Assembly (NCBI GenBank): GCA_007844125.1
Contig: CM017561.1
Location: 64,705,143 to 64,769,142 of the forward strand
DNA length: 64,000 nt
Direction of reading: 5' to 3'
DNA from: Sinonovacula constricta
Lineage: Eukaryota; Mollusca; Bivalvia; Cardiida; Solecurtidae
Position numbers and translations under genes: made by a program. Below, piece by piece: positions 47,988 through 61,915 of the stretch. Position 1 is the first letter of the stretch; every line of letters starts with the position of its first letter. The notes beneath the pieces are model-generated. The model saw nothing but the letters and a program-made list of their open reading frames with translations, was not told the origin of the DNA and did no database searches.

Positions 47988-48122
47988 TACCAGGTTAGTG
48001 TTGATATAGATAAATGTTATCATGCTCGGCCCCAAAATCAAAAAGCACTCGGCAAGACTCGTGCTTTCTGATTTTCTTAGCCTCGCATGATAACATTTAT
48101 CTATATCAACACTTACCTGGTA
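47988..48122. repeat. 135-bp near-perfect palindrome
   Basis: Outer arms of 37 bp (47988-48024 and 48086-48122) match with one mismatch. The inner arms (48025-48048 and 48061-48085) also pair, with a few differences, leaving a 12-nt loop. The left arm begins TACCAGGTTAGTGTTGATAT. It looks like a foldback MITE or a young inverted duplication. Confidence 0.9.
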
Positions 48123-48329
48123 TTCTCTATTTACACATCAGTTAGGTTTTGTTTTTAGTAAATCTAGAACCTACGTCGTTTATTGAACAATGGTGCACGA
48201 TCGACATCAACAATATATTTTCTATTTAATAATACATGCAAACTGAATAAGAAAAAAAAAGAAGAATTTTTATGGCAAGCTATGTCAACGCGTTGATTTT
48301 TAAACATCACACGCTAATGCGCACTTTTC

Positions 48330-49550
48330 GCGCGCATTTTATCACGTAACGTCAAACTTATCCGAATGGTCCTTTTGTCGTAATACGGACTAGATGATAC
48401 AGAATGACCTCTGTCATTACATAACATGGTTCCAATCTGATCACCTCGGCATTTATGCTATGCAAGAGACCTCTGACATAATAAGGCGCCATCTTGGATC
48501 TACTTTGTGTGTCTTAGTTTTAATACTGGGTATTTAATGTTGACTTTTCAATTTTCCGTAAATCATATAGATTGTATTGATAAAAAAAAATCGTTGTTAT
48601 TGCAAGATATACTCAACTATTAAATGATATATATATAATTTGTTACTTTCTCGCGAACGGACACTGTTTCATAACTCAGGCGACGCACTTTGGTGTATTC
48701 TAGAGCTATGTACGAGGTGTATTTTACGAACCATACGGAAATACCCGAAGTTTTACGATTGAACATGGTTCAGAGAGAAAGAAGGCAGTGAGTCCCCGCG
48801 TTTGTGGATATTGTAAATATATCGACCTGGTAGATAATGCATAGTCAGTGGGACACTCGTTGTAATAGCAGTTCGCTCCCCATTTTGACTTTGTTTTAGT
48901 CAATGAGCGATATTCGTACGCGGCATTGTTCATTCATAAATCTGCATTTCATGTTTATTTGAATTACACAATATAATGAACAGACAGTTTAAACAGATAA
49001 CATTATTAATGTTAACATTCGTAGTATGCATGGACACAATTGACACAATTCTAGTTTACTTAGACATATATATATTATATATATATATATATTGTTTACG
49101 CACTACTTCTTACAAGGCATTAATAACTGACAGCGATTAGCTAAGGTCATGCAGGGTCAAACCTGTGTGCTTCCGAAATCCTGCTTTTTATAACTCTGGA
49201 CGGTGTCGCTTGCGAGACCGCCCCAAAACCAAACCAACACATTCTTTTTAACCAGACTGGCACTGATCATATACACCGGTTACACTGGTTAAATATATCT
49301 GCATATATATATTATATTTCTAACATATGAAAAGATCAAACTGTGATAAGAATGTGACATCGATATCGAAAAATTTATTGTAGTTGTAATCCATTAACTA
49401 TCTGGACGGTAGTTTAAACATATAGAAATTATCGTCAGTATATCTTGCCATAACGCATCTAATCTTCAGCTATACATGTTCTAAACGCAGACAGTATACA
49501 ACGCTAGAACAATTGACATGCATTTCATTGCTAGCTTTAATAATAAACTC
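48330..49550. other. No gene recognised
   Basis: CpG-bearing patches near 48380-48500 and 49140-49230, a (TA)n run near 49070. No exon recognised. Confidence 0.4.
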
Positions 49551-49555
49551 TTGTA

Positions 49556-49690
49556 ACGCAGGCCGGCGCTCGTCAACGGTTACCCATCCGTACAGTAGCC
49601 ACGGTAACCGATGCTTAACCGCGCAACTTTAGAAGCCGCTTTAACCGCGTCGCCATAGAGTTAACCTAGCAGCGAGGCTGGTTTGCAGTG
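49556..49690. other. GC- and CpG-rich patch
   Basis: Contains CAGGCCGGCGCTCGTCAACG, ACCGATGCTTAACCGCGC and CGCTTTAACCGCGTCGCC inside AT-rich surroundings. No open frame or known repeat recognised. Confidence 0.4.
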
Positions 49691-50800
49691 CTTATAGTTC
49701 TACCTCTGTGGTCGTTAAACTATCATAGCCACTATTGTCTGATTTGCGTTTGTTATGCATTCATCATGAATTTGTTGATGAGAGCCTTACTTAGATAAAT
49801 AGTTTTAAATACACTAAAATTGATAGCACGACTGAGATCTATGTTAATTTTATATTTGTCTTCAATTTCAGAGAATCTGAATCATGCTTGTCAAATTTAT
49901 TTTGCCGTTAGAATCTCAATTTCTCTAGTACCATTTTTACTGAACTGCGCTCATGTTTCTTCTCGTCACGAGTATTTTGTCAGTCATCAAGAAAACATTC
50001 ACTGATATTGATGGAAAACGTTCATATAAACGTGTGTTTATAGTGCGGATCGTTTTTCTCTTGTTTTGTACATACGTTTACCAGTGTTCAAACTATTTCT
50101 ATGGACAGTCTTATGTCTAAAATATTACCTCTTGTAACTTAAGGTTTCCATGAAAGTTTTTAAGTTAAGTCTTTACTGTCATGAAGGCAGGACTAATTCC
50201 CAAATGAATAAAGATTTCGTATTTAATATTTGTCACTAAATCACATGCGGCCAAACGAAGACTTAAACATTATAGCCGACTTCTCGAAATATGTTTTAGT
50301 AGAAAAGCTTAACCTAAAACAATATAATATTAAATGGTTCTCTTACGCATATTACGTATCATTTTCGTTATAAATGTGTTTCTGTAATATATGTAGACAT
50401 GTCTCCATATAATAGCACATAATAGATAAAAGAAACATTTCTAGAAATTGATTTAGCTTGTAAAACAATGTTTGCGATTCCAATCGAACATAGAGAAATA
50501 ATGATATCATAATAAATATTCATTGACGTTATTTTGTCAGTAAAAAGGGAAAACACTATACTATCGTTTATTTGTATCCCTTGTGAATACCTGTCATGTT
50601 GCCTGCAAGTATAACTAAATCACTGTATGACGTGGTCTCAAATTCCACACGACTTTTAGAAATAGGGTGAAACATGGAAACAGAGGCTATTTTTTGAGAT
50701 GTCAAAGGGGTAATTTAACATTGCCAGAAATGGTTTGTTAAAACAAGGATATTACAAAATATTTCACATGAAGACATCCTTTCAGAACACACACCTTACT
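49691..50800. other. No gene recognised
   Basis: AT-rich, chance frames only. Confidence 0.5.
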
Positions 50801-50804
50801 TATT

Positions 50805-50975
50805 GCCTTTGCGGTTTCTTTACGGTGACAAATTCAAACTGACATAAACTCGAAGGCCGACAGAGAAAGTATCTCGCACATGTCTTGTTCAATAAACAAA
50901 ATTATCCGCAGATATTTTCTGTGATGTTTGAAAACAAGAAAGACAAGATATAGTGCTGGTCGAAATGCGGTTCTG
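50805..50975 (+). repeat. Dispersed repeat family R2, copy 3
   Basis: Contains TGACATAAACTCGAAGGCCG and ACAGAGA, then AATAAACAAAATTATCCGCA and GATATTTTCTGTGATG; the partner at 38250-38480 lies on the opposite strand. Confidence 0.75.
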
Positions 50976-53020
50976 TCTTATAAACTTAGCACGTATATAT
51001 AGAATTGACGATTAGTGTACCGTCGAATTGGCTACTTGCCAATTCGAAAAGTGAGTTCGAAAAGTTCTTTTAACCATTGACAATATTTCGAAAGGCTTTG
51101 GCTTATTGAAGTAAGTTTTTTAGCAAGATTTTGGATGCTTCAGCTGTTTATGAGTTACTTCAGGATATATGAAGTTTCGGTATCCGACTTGAAGGAGTTT
51201 TTCATTTTCTTCAGCCCGCAAGTGACTGAGAAGACTGCTGATTTTTTATGTGTACAAAAACTTGCAAAATCGGATCACTATGTGTTACGTGAACAAAGTA
51301 ATGTTAAAATTCGCCAATGACAATAAAATACGGACTGTCCTGAACAATGTGCTTCCCAACGCTTTAGAGATTAGTAAAATAACAAATGATTTATTTTCGT
51401 TGTGACCATTTTCTTATTTAATAATATGAATGTATATGTAATAACTTTGTGAACCGGACTGGAACAATTAGGCTATTGATGGCATATCTTTATGATGATG
51501 ATAAGCATGTTCACATCATTGAATCCTTCATGAACGTTTATTCGAAGTAATGCCATCCATCCCCACTGCAATGTAAAAAAGATCCTTATCATGATTCGTG
51601 GGTCTATCTGTCTACCGTGTCTGTGATGATGTTTTCGGTTTTGTAGTGTTTGTTTGAGACTCTGTGATGTTTGTCACGCCGGAATAGCATTAATGAATCT
51701 GCATATATTTAATGTTTCTAGTTATTTAGCTATTGAGCTACGACCTAATTCATTACATTGAAATTTCCATAACTTGTTAACAAACATCTATTCTTATTAA
51801 CAATAATTATAAATCTTCCTTAACCTGAATATCAAGCAAGAACGTGTTATGGGTTCATTTACTGATATTTTATCAATTTACATCGCATTTGTCAAATATC
51901 ATAAAATGTATATTATGCAATACATTTTGTCAATTTAAATTTTAGCAATGCATTTTTTATTCTATTTCTTGAGTTATTCAACCTGGCAGGGGCATTGATG
52001 TACGCTCTAGAAGAAGTGAATTATGGAGGGATAAAACGCTCCAACGTCTAGATTCTGTGTATTGATAAAGCCAATGAAACGGAAATTGGGTCCCTAAATG
52101 ATAACGGAAACATACTTTCGTAAAACAAAAGTCTCAAACGAAGTCTACAAACAAAAGGATTTAACGATCAGAATTCTTTAAAATACTGACTGAATAGAAT
52201 CAACCCATTAGCAGGGTATAACTTTATTTTGTTGCAAAAGACATGACACTCAAGTTATTTTTGTCATTTAAACATTGACAGCATCTTGAATGACTTAAAG
52301 AACTCGAATTAATTTATTTTGACGAGAAGTCAAACATGGTACAATGAATGTTAATTTCTTTCAGTAGTCCATAGTAGGACGTAGTTGAGTGCAAAATGAT
52401 ACTTTTATGTCTAGATATTTTACAATAATGTTGTGATACGAAATCAGAACAACACAATTTAATCAAACGATAGAAATTATTTTGTGTTCAAGTAAACATG
52501 TGGATTTATTTTTTGAAATTATAATAATTTATCACATTAAATGTTTGAACTGTAGAGTACTTATGCCTCCTGATTTCTTCATGTTGGACTGTTGATGCAG
52601 TATTTTGTCGTGGTTTTTGTGCCACTTTATCATTCTTTAAGTCAGCTAAAACGGTGACAAAATGATTTTTATTCATAAGGGTAAACAATATCTAACGAAT
52701 AAGTGATTTTGTTTAATAAATGTAAAGCTACAAAAGAATAAGACCTTCTGTAAATCAAATATATTGTAACACACTAATAACAACAATGTTGATCCAACGG
52801 TTTTTAATTTAGAAATGCATTCGACAAAAATGATATCTGGTTATAATGTGACAGAGAATTAAAGACTTTGACTTATGAAACGTTCAAACTAATATTTATT
52901 CAACTTAAAACTTTAAAAAAACAGCAACAACCCAATGAAAATATCAAAGTCACAATATCCCAACTTTAAATTGGATGGACACACAATTTAGGAACTGTTA
53001 AAATCCGCTCTTATGGTAAA
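50976..53020. other. No gene recognised
   Basis: AT-rich, short chance frames only. Confidence 0.5.
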
Positions 53021-53029
53021 ACAAGTGAC

Positions 53030-53420
53030 CATTCGGGAAGGGAAGTTGCCTTAAGAATTCGTAGGACTGCCGGTGGTTTTTGCAGCCACTGGCTGCACTT
53101 ATGGGATCGCTAGCAAAATCTTTGAATTGCGAATATGTGCTCAACATTTTTGCGAACGTCGTTTTTTGCTTTGAATCCGTGTGCTCATTTTGCTGTTTGC
53201 AAGGTCATTAAAATGGTATTATGGTGTCATCAGCGTCCTTATTTTCTGTGTTCATCGGTGCCACGTGACATTTTCCGCACCGTGAAGACAATGTGATGGA
53301 AGACATCACGCAAAGCCCCCGCAATGGCGGCGTGTAGCCAACGTCTTGAAGTATGACGACATCGAGATTGGACCACGATGTCGAAGAAGACAGTCGAATT
53401 GGAGTAGCACAAGCCCTCCT
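53030..53420. other. CpG-richer segment of unknown nature
   Basis: Many CpG sites in otherwise AT-rich DNA, including AATGGCGGCGTGTAGCCAAC and CACGATGTCG. It contains a CCACTGGCTGCA near-palindrome. It could be a promoter or leader, or a DNA transposon fragment. Confidence 0.35.
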
Positions 53421-53428
53421 TTTATCTC

Positions 53429-53803
53429 ATGTTATCGCGGACATATAAAACAGCATCTGAACATCTTTCTCAGTCCAAGTATTGGAAACATTACAGAGTA
53501 GAGGCGTGGGTAGGCACAAACGTTTTAGTTAATCTAAATCCCCTTTCTCGCAGAATGGCATACTTTGATCAAGAACCAGGGCAAAGGTCAACACAAAAGC
53601 TTATTGAAGTAAGGCAGGGAACAAGTCAAGATTCAGAGTGCCCTGTTAATCAAAAACACTTTTGTCACTTCGTGATTTATTTGCTTTTTGCAATTCTAGC
53701 ATTAGACACAGTGTCATTTTTTTGTATCTGTATTTTTCAGGTCAATTGTAAACCTATATCTGATAAAAGAACAGAACGCTATTGCCACCAAACACGCTTG
53801 TAA
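53429..53803 (+). CDS. Uncharacterised 124-residue open frame (doubtful)
   Basis: Outside low-complexity tracts this is the longest open frame in the window. The N-terminal part is polar (KTASEHLSQSKYWKHYRVEA); residues about 82-105 (VIYLLFAILALDTVSFF) look like a membrane segment. It lies just right of the CpG-richer segment. A possible acceptor (TATTTTTCAG/GT) occurs inside, so the frame may cross an intron. No family recognised; it may be chance. Confidence 0.2.
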   Translation: MLSRTYKTASEHLSQSKYWKHYRVEAWVGTNVLVNLNPLSRRMAYFDQEPGQRSTQKLIEVRQGTSQDSECPVNQKHFCHFVIYLLFAILALDTVSFFCICIFQVNCKPISDKRTERYCHQTRL

Positions 53804-53809
53804 TTTAAT

Positions 53810-56060
53810 TGTTTTTACTTTTAACTCGTTGTTGTGTAGAAATTTTGTTGATTATCCGTGTATATAGGGTTAAGCATATCGATAAAGCTGTACATCTTCG
53901 CGTAGCCTTTCATTATGCTTTCGGGTACCATGGTGGGACATTCAATAAGCGTCTTGCTTGATACACCTGCTAAATTGGTGACCAAGGTGAACTTTGCCAG
54001 AGGCCCTAATTTCTAATTTGGAAGGTATCTCGTCTCGATTTGTCTAAAGTGAGAAGTCAAGTCTACTTCCAAAATGTTTAAGTTAATTAAAATCTTATAG
54101 TTACGTCATAACAAGAGGAAAACTTTGAGTCGGGATTGAATTATTGCCGTCACTTTTGTTCTTTAATGAAACTTCATCACGTATATAGTATATGCGGGAA
54201 GATTTTGACTGAAATATACATCTTTACTTAAGCTTCACACTGAAACACTTTACATAGTTTATTATATATTTAGAATATAACTTAAATTTATATATGTTTT
54301 CTGTAAGCATTTCTTTAGAAACATTAAAGTGCTCAATTGCCAGTGTTTTATCGGTTATAGAATTAGTTCACACCCCCATAGTTTCTTTTTTTATTTTGGC
54401 TTTATGACGCCATTATAAATTGTAACCCACATTTAAAATTAATTCTTTCTTGACAACAACACTGATCAGAATATGATGGTAGACAGATTCATATTCGTAC
54501 TTTTATTTGAGCCATCAGTGATATTTACAAATATTTTAAAATGTGATAGGAAAAATATGGGCATTAATTATTTGCGATACTAAAGTTATACGTTTATATT
54601 ACATTGAATTATATCTGTTTAAGGAGTTACTGCTTAGCGACTTCCTTTGGTTTGCATTTACCACAAACACACATGTACATGCCGCTAGATGTCTTCACCT
54701 CAACCAATCAATAAACGCTTATATTGCTGATTCATAAAATTGATGCGACTAACATTCTTCATTATACTTGTAACAGTAAGCATAACAAATGATGGTCCTA
54801 CAGCACTTTCTTTGCCCAGGTTTCGTCAATAAATGAGAGCAGCTGCTGGCAGTAAGATATTTGTCAAAAGGCCTTTGCAAATGTCTAAGGTCGGGGACAG
54901 ATGGTTTATTGTTAGCTTGATTATATACTTATGTGCTTTATACTTTTACCGTCTCCTGAAAACATATTTAGTTATTCACATTTGTATGTTTCAAAACTGA
55001 TTGAACAAAGCTTTGTTCATTTCAATATATCATGAATATCATAAATTTGAGTGTGACCGTTTTTAGAAAAAACAACAACAGTTTAACACATTTAAAAGGA
55101 GAGTAGTTTTTTCAATATGGTAACGTCAATGCATGTTTGCAAATACGTAAAGAGTGCAATTATGTGTTTAACCATTGAATAAAGCAATTTGTCAAAAATT
55201 TGTGAGCGTTTTTAGAAAAAAAACAAAAATTATTATGCAGTTGCCTATGGAACAATTTACAACATGGTAAAATAATATAGTTTATAACATATTAATACCG
55301 GTAATTAGAATACGACAATTAAATGCATTCTTTTCTTGTTTCATTTATTATAAACTTAAAAACGTATTGCTTTAGAATGGAAAATTTGCACTCATTTGGA
55401 AAACGTTTTAAGTTGTTTAATGATATTGTGCAATACATGCTCGTGAATACACATCGGAATTCAGATCCTACAGCCTCTTTAGAGACAATCATAGACATAA
55501 ATCAAGTTTTTCTTCGTTTCACTTTGTTATACACTGATTTAAAAAAAAAGTACAGACGATGAGTTTAAAAGTAACAATGGTTCCAAAATCCAAAAAGGAG
55601 AATGGTAATCTACTTTTTACTGATTAAATGACGCAAATGTCCATTTATGAGACAGATGCATGCGTCGTTTTGTTACCTTTATCCGGCCCACTAGCTAAAT
55701 GTGTGCGATGATATGACAATAGGTAAAACTCCCGTAGAAATATTACACTTACAAAACAATATTTCAAGAGAAAAAGAAAACAACACAAAACAAAATGGTC
55801 ATTTCATTCTAAAATCACGAGGCGGAGCAAAATACACCCGTCAATTGAGCAATTTGAAACAAACTGCTGTGCACTCAATGCAGTATGGCAAAGTTTTGGA
55901 CTGCACTCTTGGTAATTGCAAGAAAAAATGAATTAAAATAACATAAAAAATATCTTTACTCTGCTAAAATTCCAAACTGATGTTCACTGTTGTGCAACAC
56001 TTTATAATCTGGGTAATTGAAAAAATAAATAAAAGGGGAATAATTTTTCGGTTTTGCACC
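53810..56060. other. No gene recognised
   Basis: AT-rich, chance frames only. Confidence 0.5.
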
Positions 56061-56064
56061 GTTT

Positions 56065-56450
56065 TGTTAGAGTAAGATTTTTTCAACTTTTTTTTTATTT
56101 CATACAGTGTATACGTCTATAGCTGTTTATTAAATAGATTTATTTTGCCTCATGCCAGCAAAGTATTCTTTATAAAATGAAATCAAGCATCAATAAACCT
56201 CTCATGTTTTGTTGTAATAGTTTCCTACAGAATTACAGGATGATTATTTTTACAAAAAAATTATTGCTGATACAGTTGCGTAATTACGAGTAATCCTGGG
56301 GCACAAAAACAAGAACTCAATACTCTCAAGGGGTTTTTCTCGTGGTAGAATAAGGGAGATAAAATAACATGATTAAAATGTTAAACAAGGAAGTTTAAGT
56401 TACCCGAAACCTTAAAAGCCCAAGTGACAATGAACATAAAAGTGACAGCA
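56065..56450. repeat. Dispersed repeat R3, left copy
   Basis: TTGTTAGAGTAAGATTTTT, TTTATTTCATACAGT, GAATAAGGGAGATAAA, AACAAGGAAGTTTAAGTTAC and CCCAAGTGACAATGAAC recur in order at 57808-57965. The left copy has extra sequence in the middle. Confidence 0.8.
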
Positions 56451-57800
56451 TATGTAGAATTTAAGGAAATGGTATTTTCTTCATTGTATGAAAAGTCTCC
56501 TGTTTTGCATCTCATCGTGTTACACCCGTACTATAACAACAATTCAAATTGTACAAAAATATAGCTTGATAAATATGACTTTTTTATTATTTGTGTACTT
56601 ACTTTTACTAATCTATGGCTATCAGCATAAATATTTGTACAAACGTGCATTTTAAAATAACAACAATCCCCATACTAGTCGTTGCAATTTCCGTCATAAC
56701 CACTTTTACGTAAAGGTTCAATTAGTGAATGATGAAACATATTTTAAGTTATTTCAAAATTAAAAAGACATGGGTAATCACATGACAGTCAAGTTAAGAA
56801 AACATCGACTTTCAACGACTTCAATCCTTCCAATTTGCAAATAGTATTAATAGTTACGTTAGAAACATGCTTGTCTTATGTACGAAATGTCATCTTTTTC
56901 TTCGGTTTCGTTCTTAACATTACTAACGCTTCACTTATATCTGCAATTACTATCACCAACGCAGAAGTTGTCACAACAACCAGCGCGCAAAGATCGCAAA
57001 TGATTAAGCACAAAAGACATTTTAATTGAAATGTTATTCAAGCAAATTCCAACAGTTTTAATACATGTAAATGCATACATGATTTAATGTGTTCTAATAA
57101 GGTTTGATAAAAACCTCAGTTGTTTGCCCATTTAAGGCATTGGCATGTCTCGAGTCTGATATTCAGTAATTTTCACATGTCTGTATCCGTTTTAATGCAT
57201 CTTTTATATATGCCTGTGATTTAAAAGATATTTTTGTCAAAAACTTTCCAAATCTTCTAAAATGTATATTATGTCTTCTATAACAAAATGCCACTTAATA
57301 CACTAAGGCTTATATGAGTGGCACGTCCTGACTGGGTATAGTATTGCAATAAAATATTGCTCAAATGCATAAAAACAACAAACATAGTACTTCAAACATT
57401 AAGTGTATACTACATGCATGTGTCCGTGGTGAGTTACGGAAAACAACCAAGAAGAACCAATATTAACAATATATCAAGTAAATTCTCTATGAGAACATTA
57501 CAGCGTCTTGTTTCTGTCGTCGTCGTGCTCCTGGAAACACCACTATAGAAACACCACAGTGCTTCCATTCATTGTGCATGTAGTGAGTTATGAAGCAAGG
57601 AGGTCTTGATGTTTTAGTTTGCATAGATTTCTAATTACTTAAAATCAGAAATGGCTCAATAATTTATAAACATGCCAAAAACATTTTTTTATAAAATGTG
57701 TCTTTAAATATCTTCATCGTCCAGTTATTTTACAAGGCTGTCTTGTAATAAATTTAAAAATACAATTTTAAAACATATAATACATATATAGAATGTACAT
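56451..57800. other. No gene recognised
   Basis: AT-rich, chance frames only. Confidence 0.5.
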
Positions 57801-57804
57801 ATAT

Positions 57805-57970
57805 TTTGTTAGAGTAAGATTTTTCACGATGACAATAACTTATTTTTATTTCATACAGTTTATTCTCGAGGTCGAATAAGGGAGATAAATTAACATAATT
57901 GACATTTAAACAAGGAAGTTAAAGTTACCCGAAACATTAACAGCCCAAGTGACAATGAACGTAAAAAAAG
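57805..57970. repeat. Dispersed repeat R3, right copy
   Basis: Shorter partner of 56065-56450 in the same orientation. Confidence 0.8.
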
Positions 57971-59235
57971 TAACTATTTTCATTCAAGACACATTCTGAT
58001 AACAGAAATATTGACTATGTTTTCTGTCTTTAACCATTTTCACCCAAACCGTGTGTGTTTAAGACAATGATCTTACAATGATTCAACGACATAAACAGAC
58101 ACTGTAAACAACGTCGGGAATACACAAGGGAAAAAGAACAAGACAATAGTATGATGTTTTCCCTACTTGCCGACAAAATATCACTAATATTTATTATAAT
58201 ATCATCTTGTCTCATCCGTTCAACGTAAATGGCAGACATTTTTTCCATTACATTAGTTCTGCTAAAGAATCTTTTTTTTCCAGGGAATTGTGTACAACGA
58301 CATTGGATCAAGTAAAACGAGTACTAAACCTTCTCCCTTAAAACAGCATTTTAATACTTACATATAACAAAACAATATAAGAAAAATTGTGTTGTTAATC
58401 TACATTATAATCTTCGGATATCACAGTTTCTGCATATACGGAATATAATAAATTTGTACGTATATTATGTTGTGGTTTAGCCAAATAATACAAGACTATG
58501 AATCTATTCAGTATGAAATAACGTACTTACATTTACTTTATGTATAACCTCGCTAACGTTATAAATAACATCATAAATGTGATGGTTACGCCCCAAGCTT
58601 TGTAAAATTTACTCAAAACACACCTACGAAAATGAAATTTTAAGGTTTTAGAGTCCCATTTGTATTGCAAATGATTTCGTAATTTTAATGGAACAAATGT
58701 AATATTCTTATCTGGACACTTTCACAGTGAAAAGAAAAGAATTGTAATTTAAGACAAAGTAATACCTGGAACAGTCACTTTTATATATGGACATGGATTG
58801 TTAGGTTCGTTACGCTTCGAGACCAAGGTTCCGTAATTCATGCTTTAATAAATTATTGCATCACCATCAGAGAATTTATTATCTCTGACGAATACTTAAT
58901 AATTCGATCTTCCCATATTTGACACAGTGTACATTATTAACAGTCAAATTAAAAATTACAAAGATATTATTTATGCATATTATGTAACAGATTGACGTCT
59001 TGTAAATCTGATCCTGTTACTTCTGACTTCTTACAAGGATTATTACGTGTATTTCTTTTGATGGACATTGGACTTAGGTGCCTCAATTCCATCTCCGCAT
59101 GAACAGGATGCTACAACTATTTACTCTTTTCTGGTCATTTATTTCTTGATTCAAAAAGTTCATTACATTTACTATTGACTTATTGTGTAGGTCTTCTAAT
59201 CGAAATAATACTTATCTCTCTTCTAAACACTGTGT
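57971..59235. other. No gene recognised
   Basis: AT-rich, chance frames only. Confidence 0.5.
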
Positions 59236-59239
59236 AGGC

Positions 59240-59510
59240 TTTTTTTTTTCAATGACATCACTACTTTCGTCATAACTTGTCAAACAAAACGTCAGCGCTT
59301 GGACATTTATTCAAATGGATCGGTTTTCTTTTCATTGCTCACATTCATGAAACCCATTAGGAAGTGCGAGGTTAGAGCTCTGTAAAACCGGTTTAAGCAC
59401 CCCAGTCGGTCCATATTGCCGATTGACCGTTCCAAGGCGGAAACTGTCGGGTTAGCTCTTATGTTAAATGACTCATCACAGATTTGTTCTCACATTTACA
59501 TAGTAAATCG
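59240..59510 (+). mobile_element. Interspersed repeat family R1, copy 5 (longest left end)
   Basis: Contains CTACTTTCGTCATAACTTGT, CAGCGCTTGGACATTT, AAAACCGGTTTAAGCACCCC, CAGTCGGTCCATATTGCCGA and TGACCGTTCCAAGGCGG. The left part is shared with the minus copy at 10290, the right part with 63640. Confidence 0.8.
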
Positions 59511-61915
59511 GTTTAAAAGTTTGTACCATTTTGCAAGTTTACATCTCTAAGTCATTTCTTTACAGAAACGAAGATCAAAGATTATATGTACAATCAGCAG
59601 TTATTCTAGCAATTGTTCAACAATGACACGTGTGCCTGACTAAACAATTTACACCAACCTTTTGCTGAATGTCCTTTTAAGCAGCTGTTGTCAGGTATCA
59701 AAGAAACGTGCCCACTACATAAATGTGAATGTTATACAATGGCCATTTGTTTTAATAGTGTCTCAATAATACTGCAATTCCTGTCGTGGTTATAACTTCT
59801 TCTCCTTATATGTACACAATGAGGCAAATACCCTCACATAAGCTGGGGTTAGATTTCACAATTTAAAAGTCGTACAAAGAAAGATACGACCTAACAGAGT
59901 ATATTTTCATTTTTCTTTTTGATGCTAAGTGTAAACGAGCGAGACACCTTATCTTTTTTTGACTAACTGTAATTTTACTGCCATGAATCTTTACACAAAA
60001 TATCCGTTCTGAGTAAACGAATATTATTTCCTTTAGCATATGTTTTTACAATCTATATCAGTTACATGTTTTTTTATAACTGTAGCGGTAGAATAATATT
60101 ATCCCAGTTCAGTTTCTTGGTCGTTCTTTTTGTCGAATATATTTATACATTTAGAACTGTTATGTCATTATACCACACCTCAGCTCAGGTGCTTATGATA
60201 CGGTTGGAAAAGTTTTTGGTAACAGTTTCCTAGAGCTGTATTAAATCAAAGTTCATCAAGATTTAAACGAAAATATGACGGTGTCTTGTTAACAATACAA
60301 GATATAATACGATTTAAAGAGTCTCTATACAAAAGAATACACATTCCTGACACGGACATCACATCACATACAAATAGACAAAAATACGACTTTGAACAAT
60401 CAGTCGGTAAAATATACAATCGACTATCCAGCTTTTGATGATGATAAATTCTTTTCATTTTTATCATTTCATTTAACATAAATGTTGATAATTATTTAGT
60501 CAGCTGTTTATCTCATATTTTAAACAAGAGCTTATTAATCAGAAATCGCAATTAATTTCCCTTAAGGGGTATTCTACTATGCCAAGTAAATGTGAATCTT
60601 CTGTAATCCTTTACGGAAATTAGCTAAATATTGCATAACGACAATCGTAATTTTATTTCAAGTGTAGTTTTAACCATTTGCTCAATGAAGTCTGAAGCCT
60701 GTTCACATATAATAGCAATTACCATTGTTTCAGCATACCCCAGATCGTGAGACTGAAATGATTCGTCTTTTCGCTCACAAACATTCTTGGAACATAACTA
60801 GACATGTTAACTGTTGAGAGATCGCTATATCACTATCTATTGACATTAGTGTAAACATGGAAAAGGCTTACGTAAGCATTACCTGCGAGCTGGGCATCCA
60901 GTACCAGTCTTAATACATGTTTATGGAATAGACAATAGAATTGCATATGAACTGCTATAACGGTTAAATCTTGCTTGCTTAGGTGAAAAAACAGAGCTGA
61001 ATTTCGACACCTTATGCAAAAACCAGCCTTGCATTCTTCTTTTGTTGTTACGGGAATATATGAAAGTATTATATTGTCTTATATTAAATGGTTCTACACA
61101 TATTTTATTGGGTATCTTTCAAAGTACTAGCTCGTGGACTTCAAATACTTTTATAACAAACTAATTAACACGACGGCCTCATTTTGATATTGAATGTTTT
61201 TCTCACGGTTGTACGTATTTTATTTAAATATGTAAAAAGTGCTTTACTTTTCACTTCTGTTTGATAATCTTTTCAGTTCTACTCACATCTAAGGAATGAT
61301 GGTGTTTAAAATTATAGCACAAGTAGATAATAAATATTTTCTATACGATGTCATTTTTCCATTCAACTGTGAGTGATAAAAAAGAACAAAAAAGAACGTA
61401 GTACGTGATACAGATACATGTAGGAGATTGTGCGGAAATTAAATGTTATCTGGTGTATACAAAGCAAGAATTCAATCCTTCCTTGGAGACGTATTTCCGT
61501 CGATTGAGGGAGATAATATAACCCAGTGTCAACCATAGTGGTCTCATTTTTTCTAAAATACATTGGTCACCGAAGCTGGCAAAAAGCGTAATAACGAATT
61601 CAAGTTTCGTTTTAAGAGATGGGAATTAATATATTTTATAAGAAAGGTAATCGTCAACAGCAATTATAGTAGTTCCGCACCTAATCCACGTAAAATTGAC
61701 ATTTTAGCACGTTTTATTCTTCACTGTATATTGCTTCATTAGTACCCACACATTAATAGTTGCTTGTGCCGCCACCTGTAATTGACCTCCGCCGAAAATA
61801 GAGGTACTACCGTTCTGATTTAAACGTACATTACATAATTTTAAAGTGCAGTCGTTAAAGTCAAATCATTTAGATATCGTTTAATGAAAACTGCAAACTA
61901 AGTCAGAATCCATGG
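59511..61915. other. No gene recognised
   Basis: AT-rich. 61093-61160 faintly resembles 39050-39140. No exon recognised. Confidence 0.45.
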
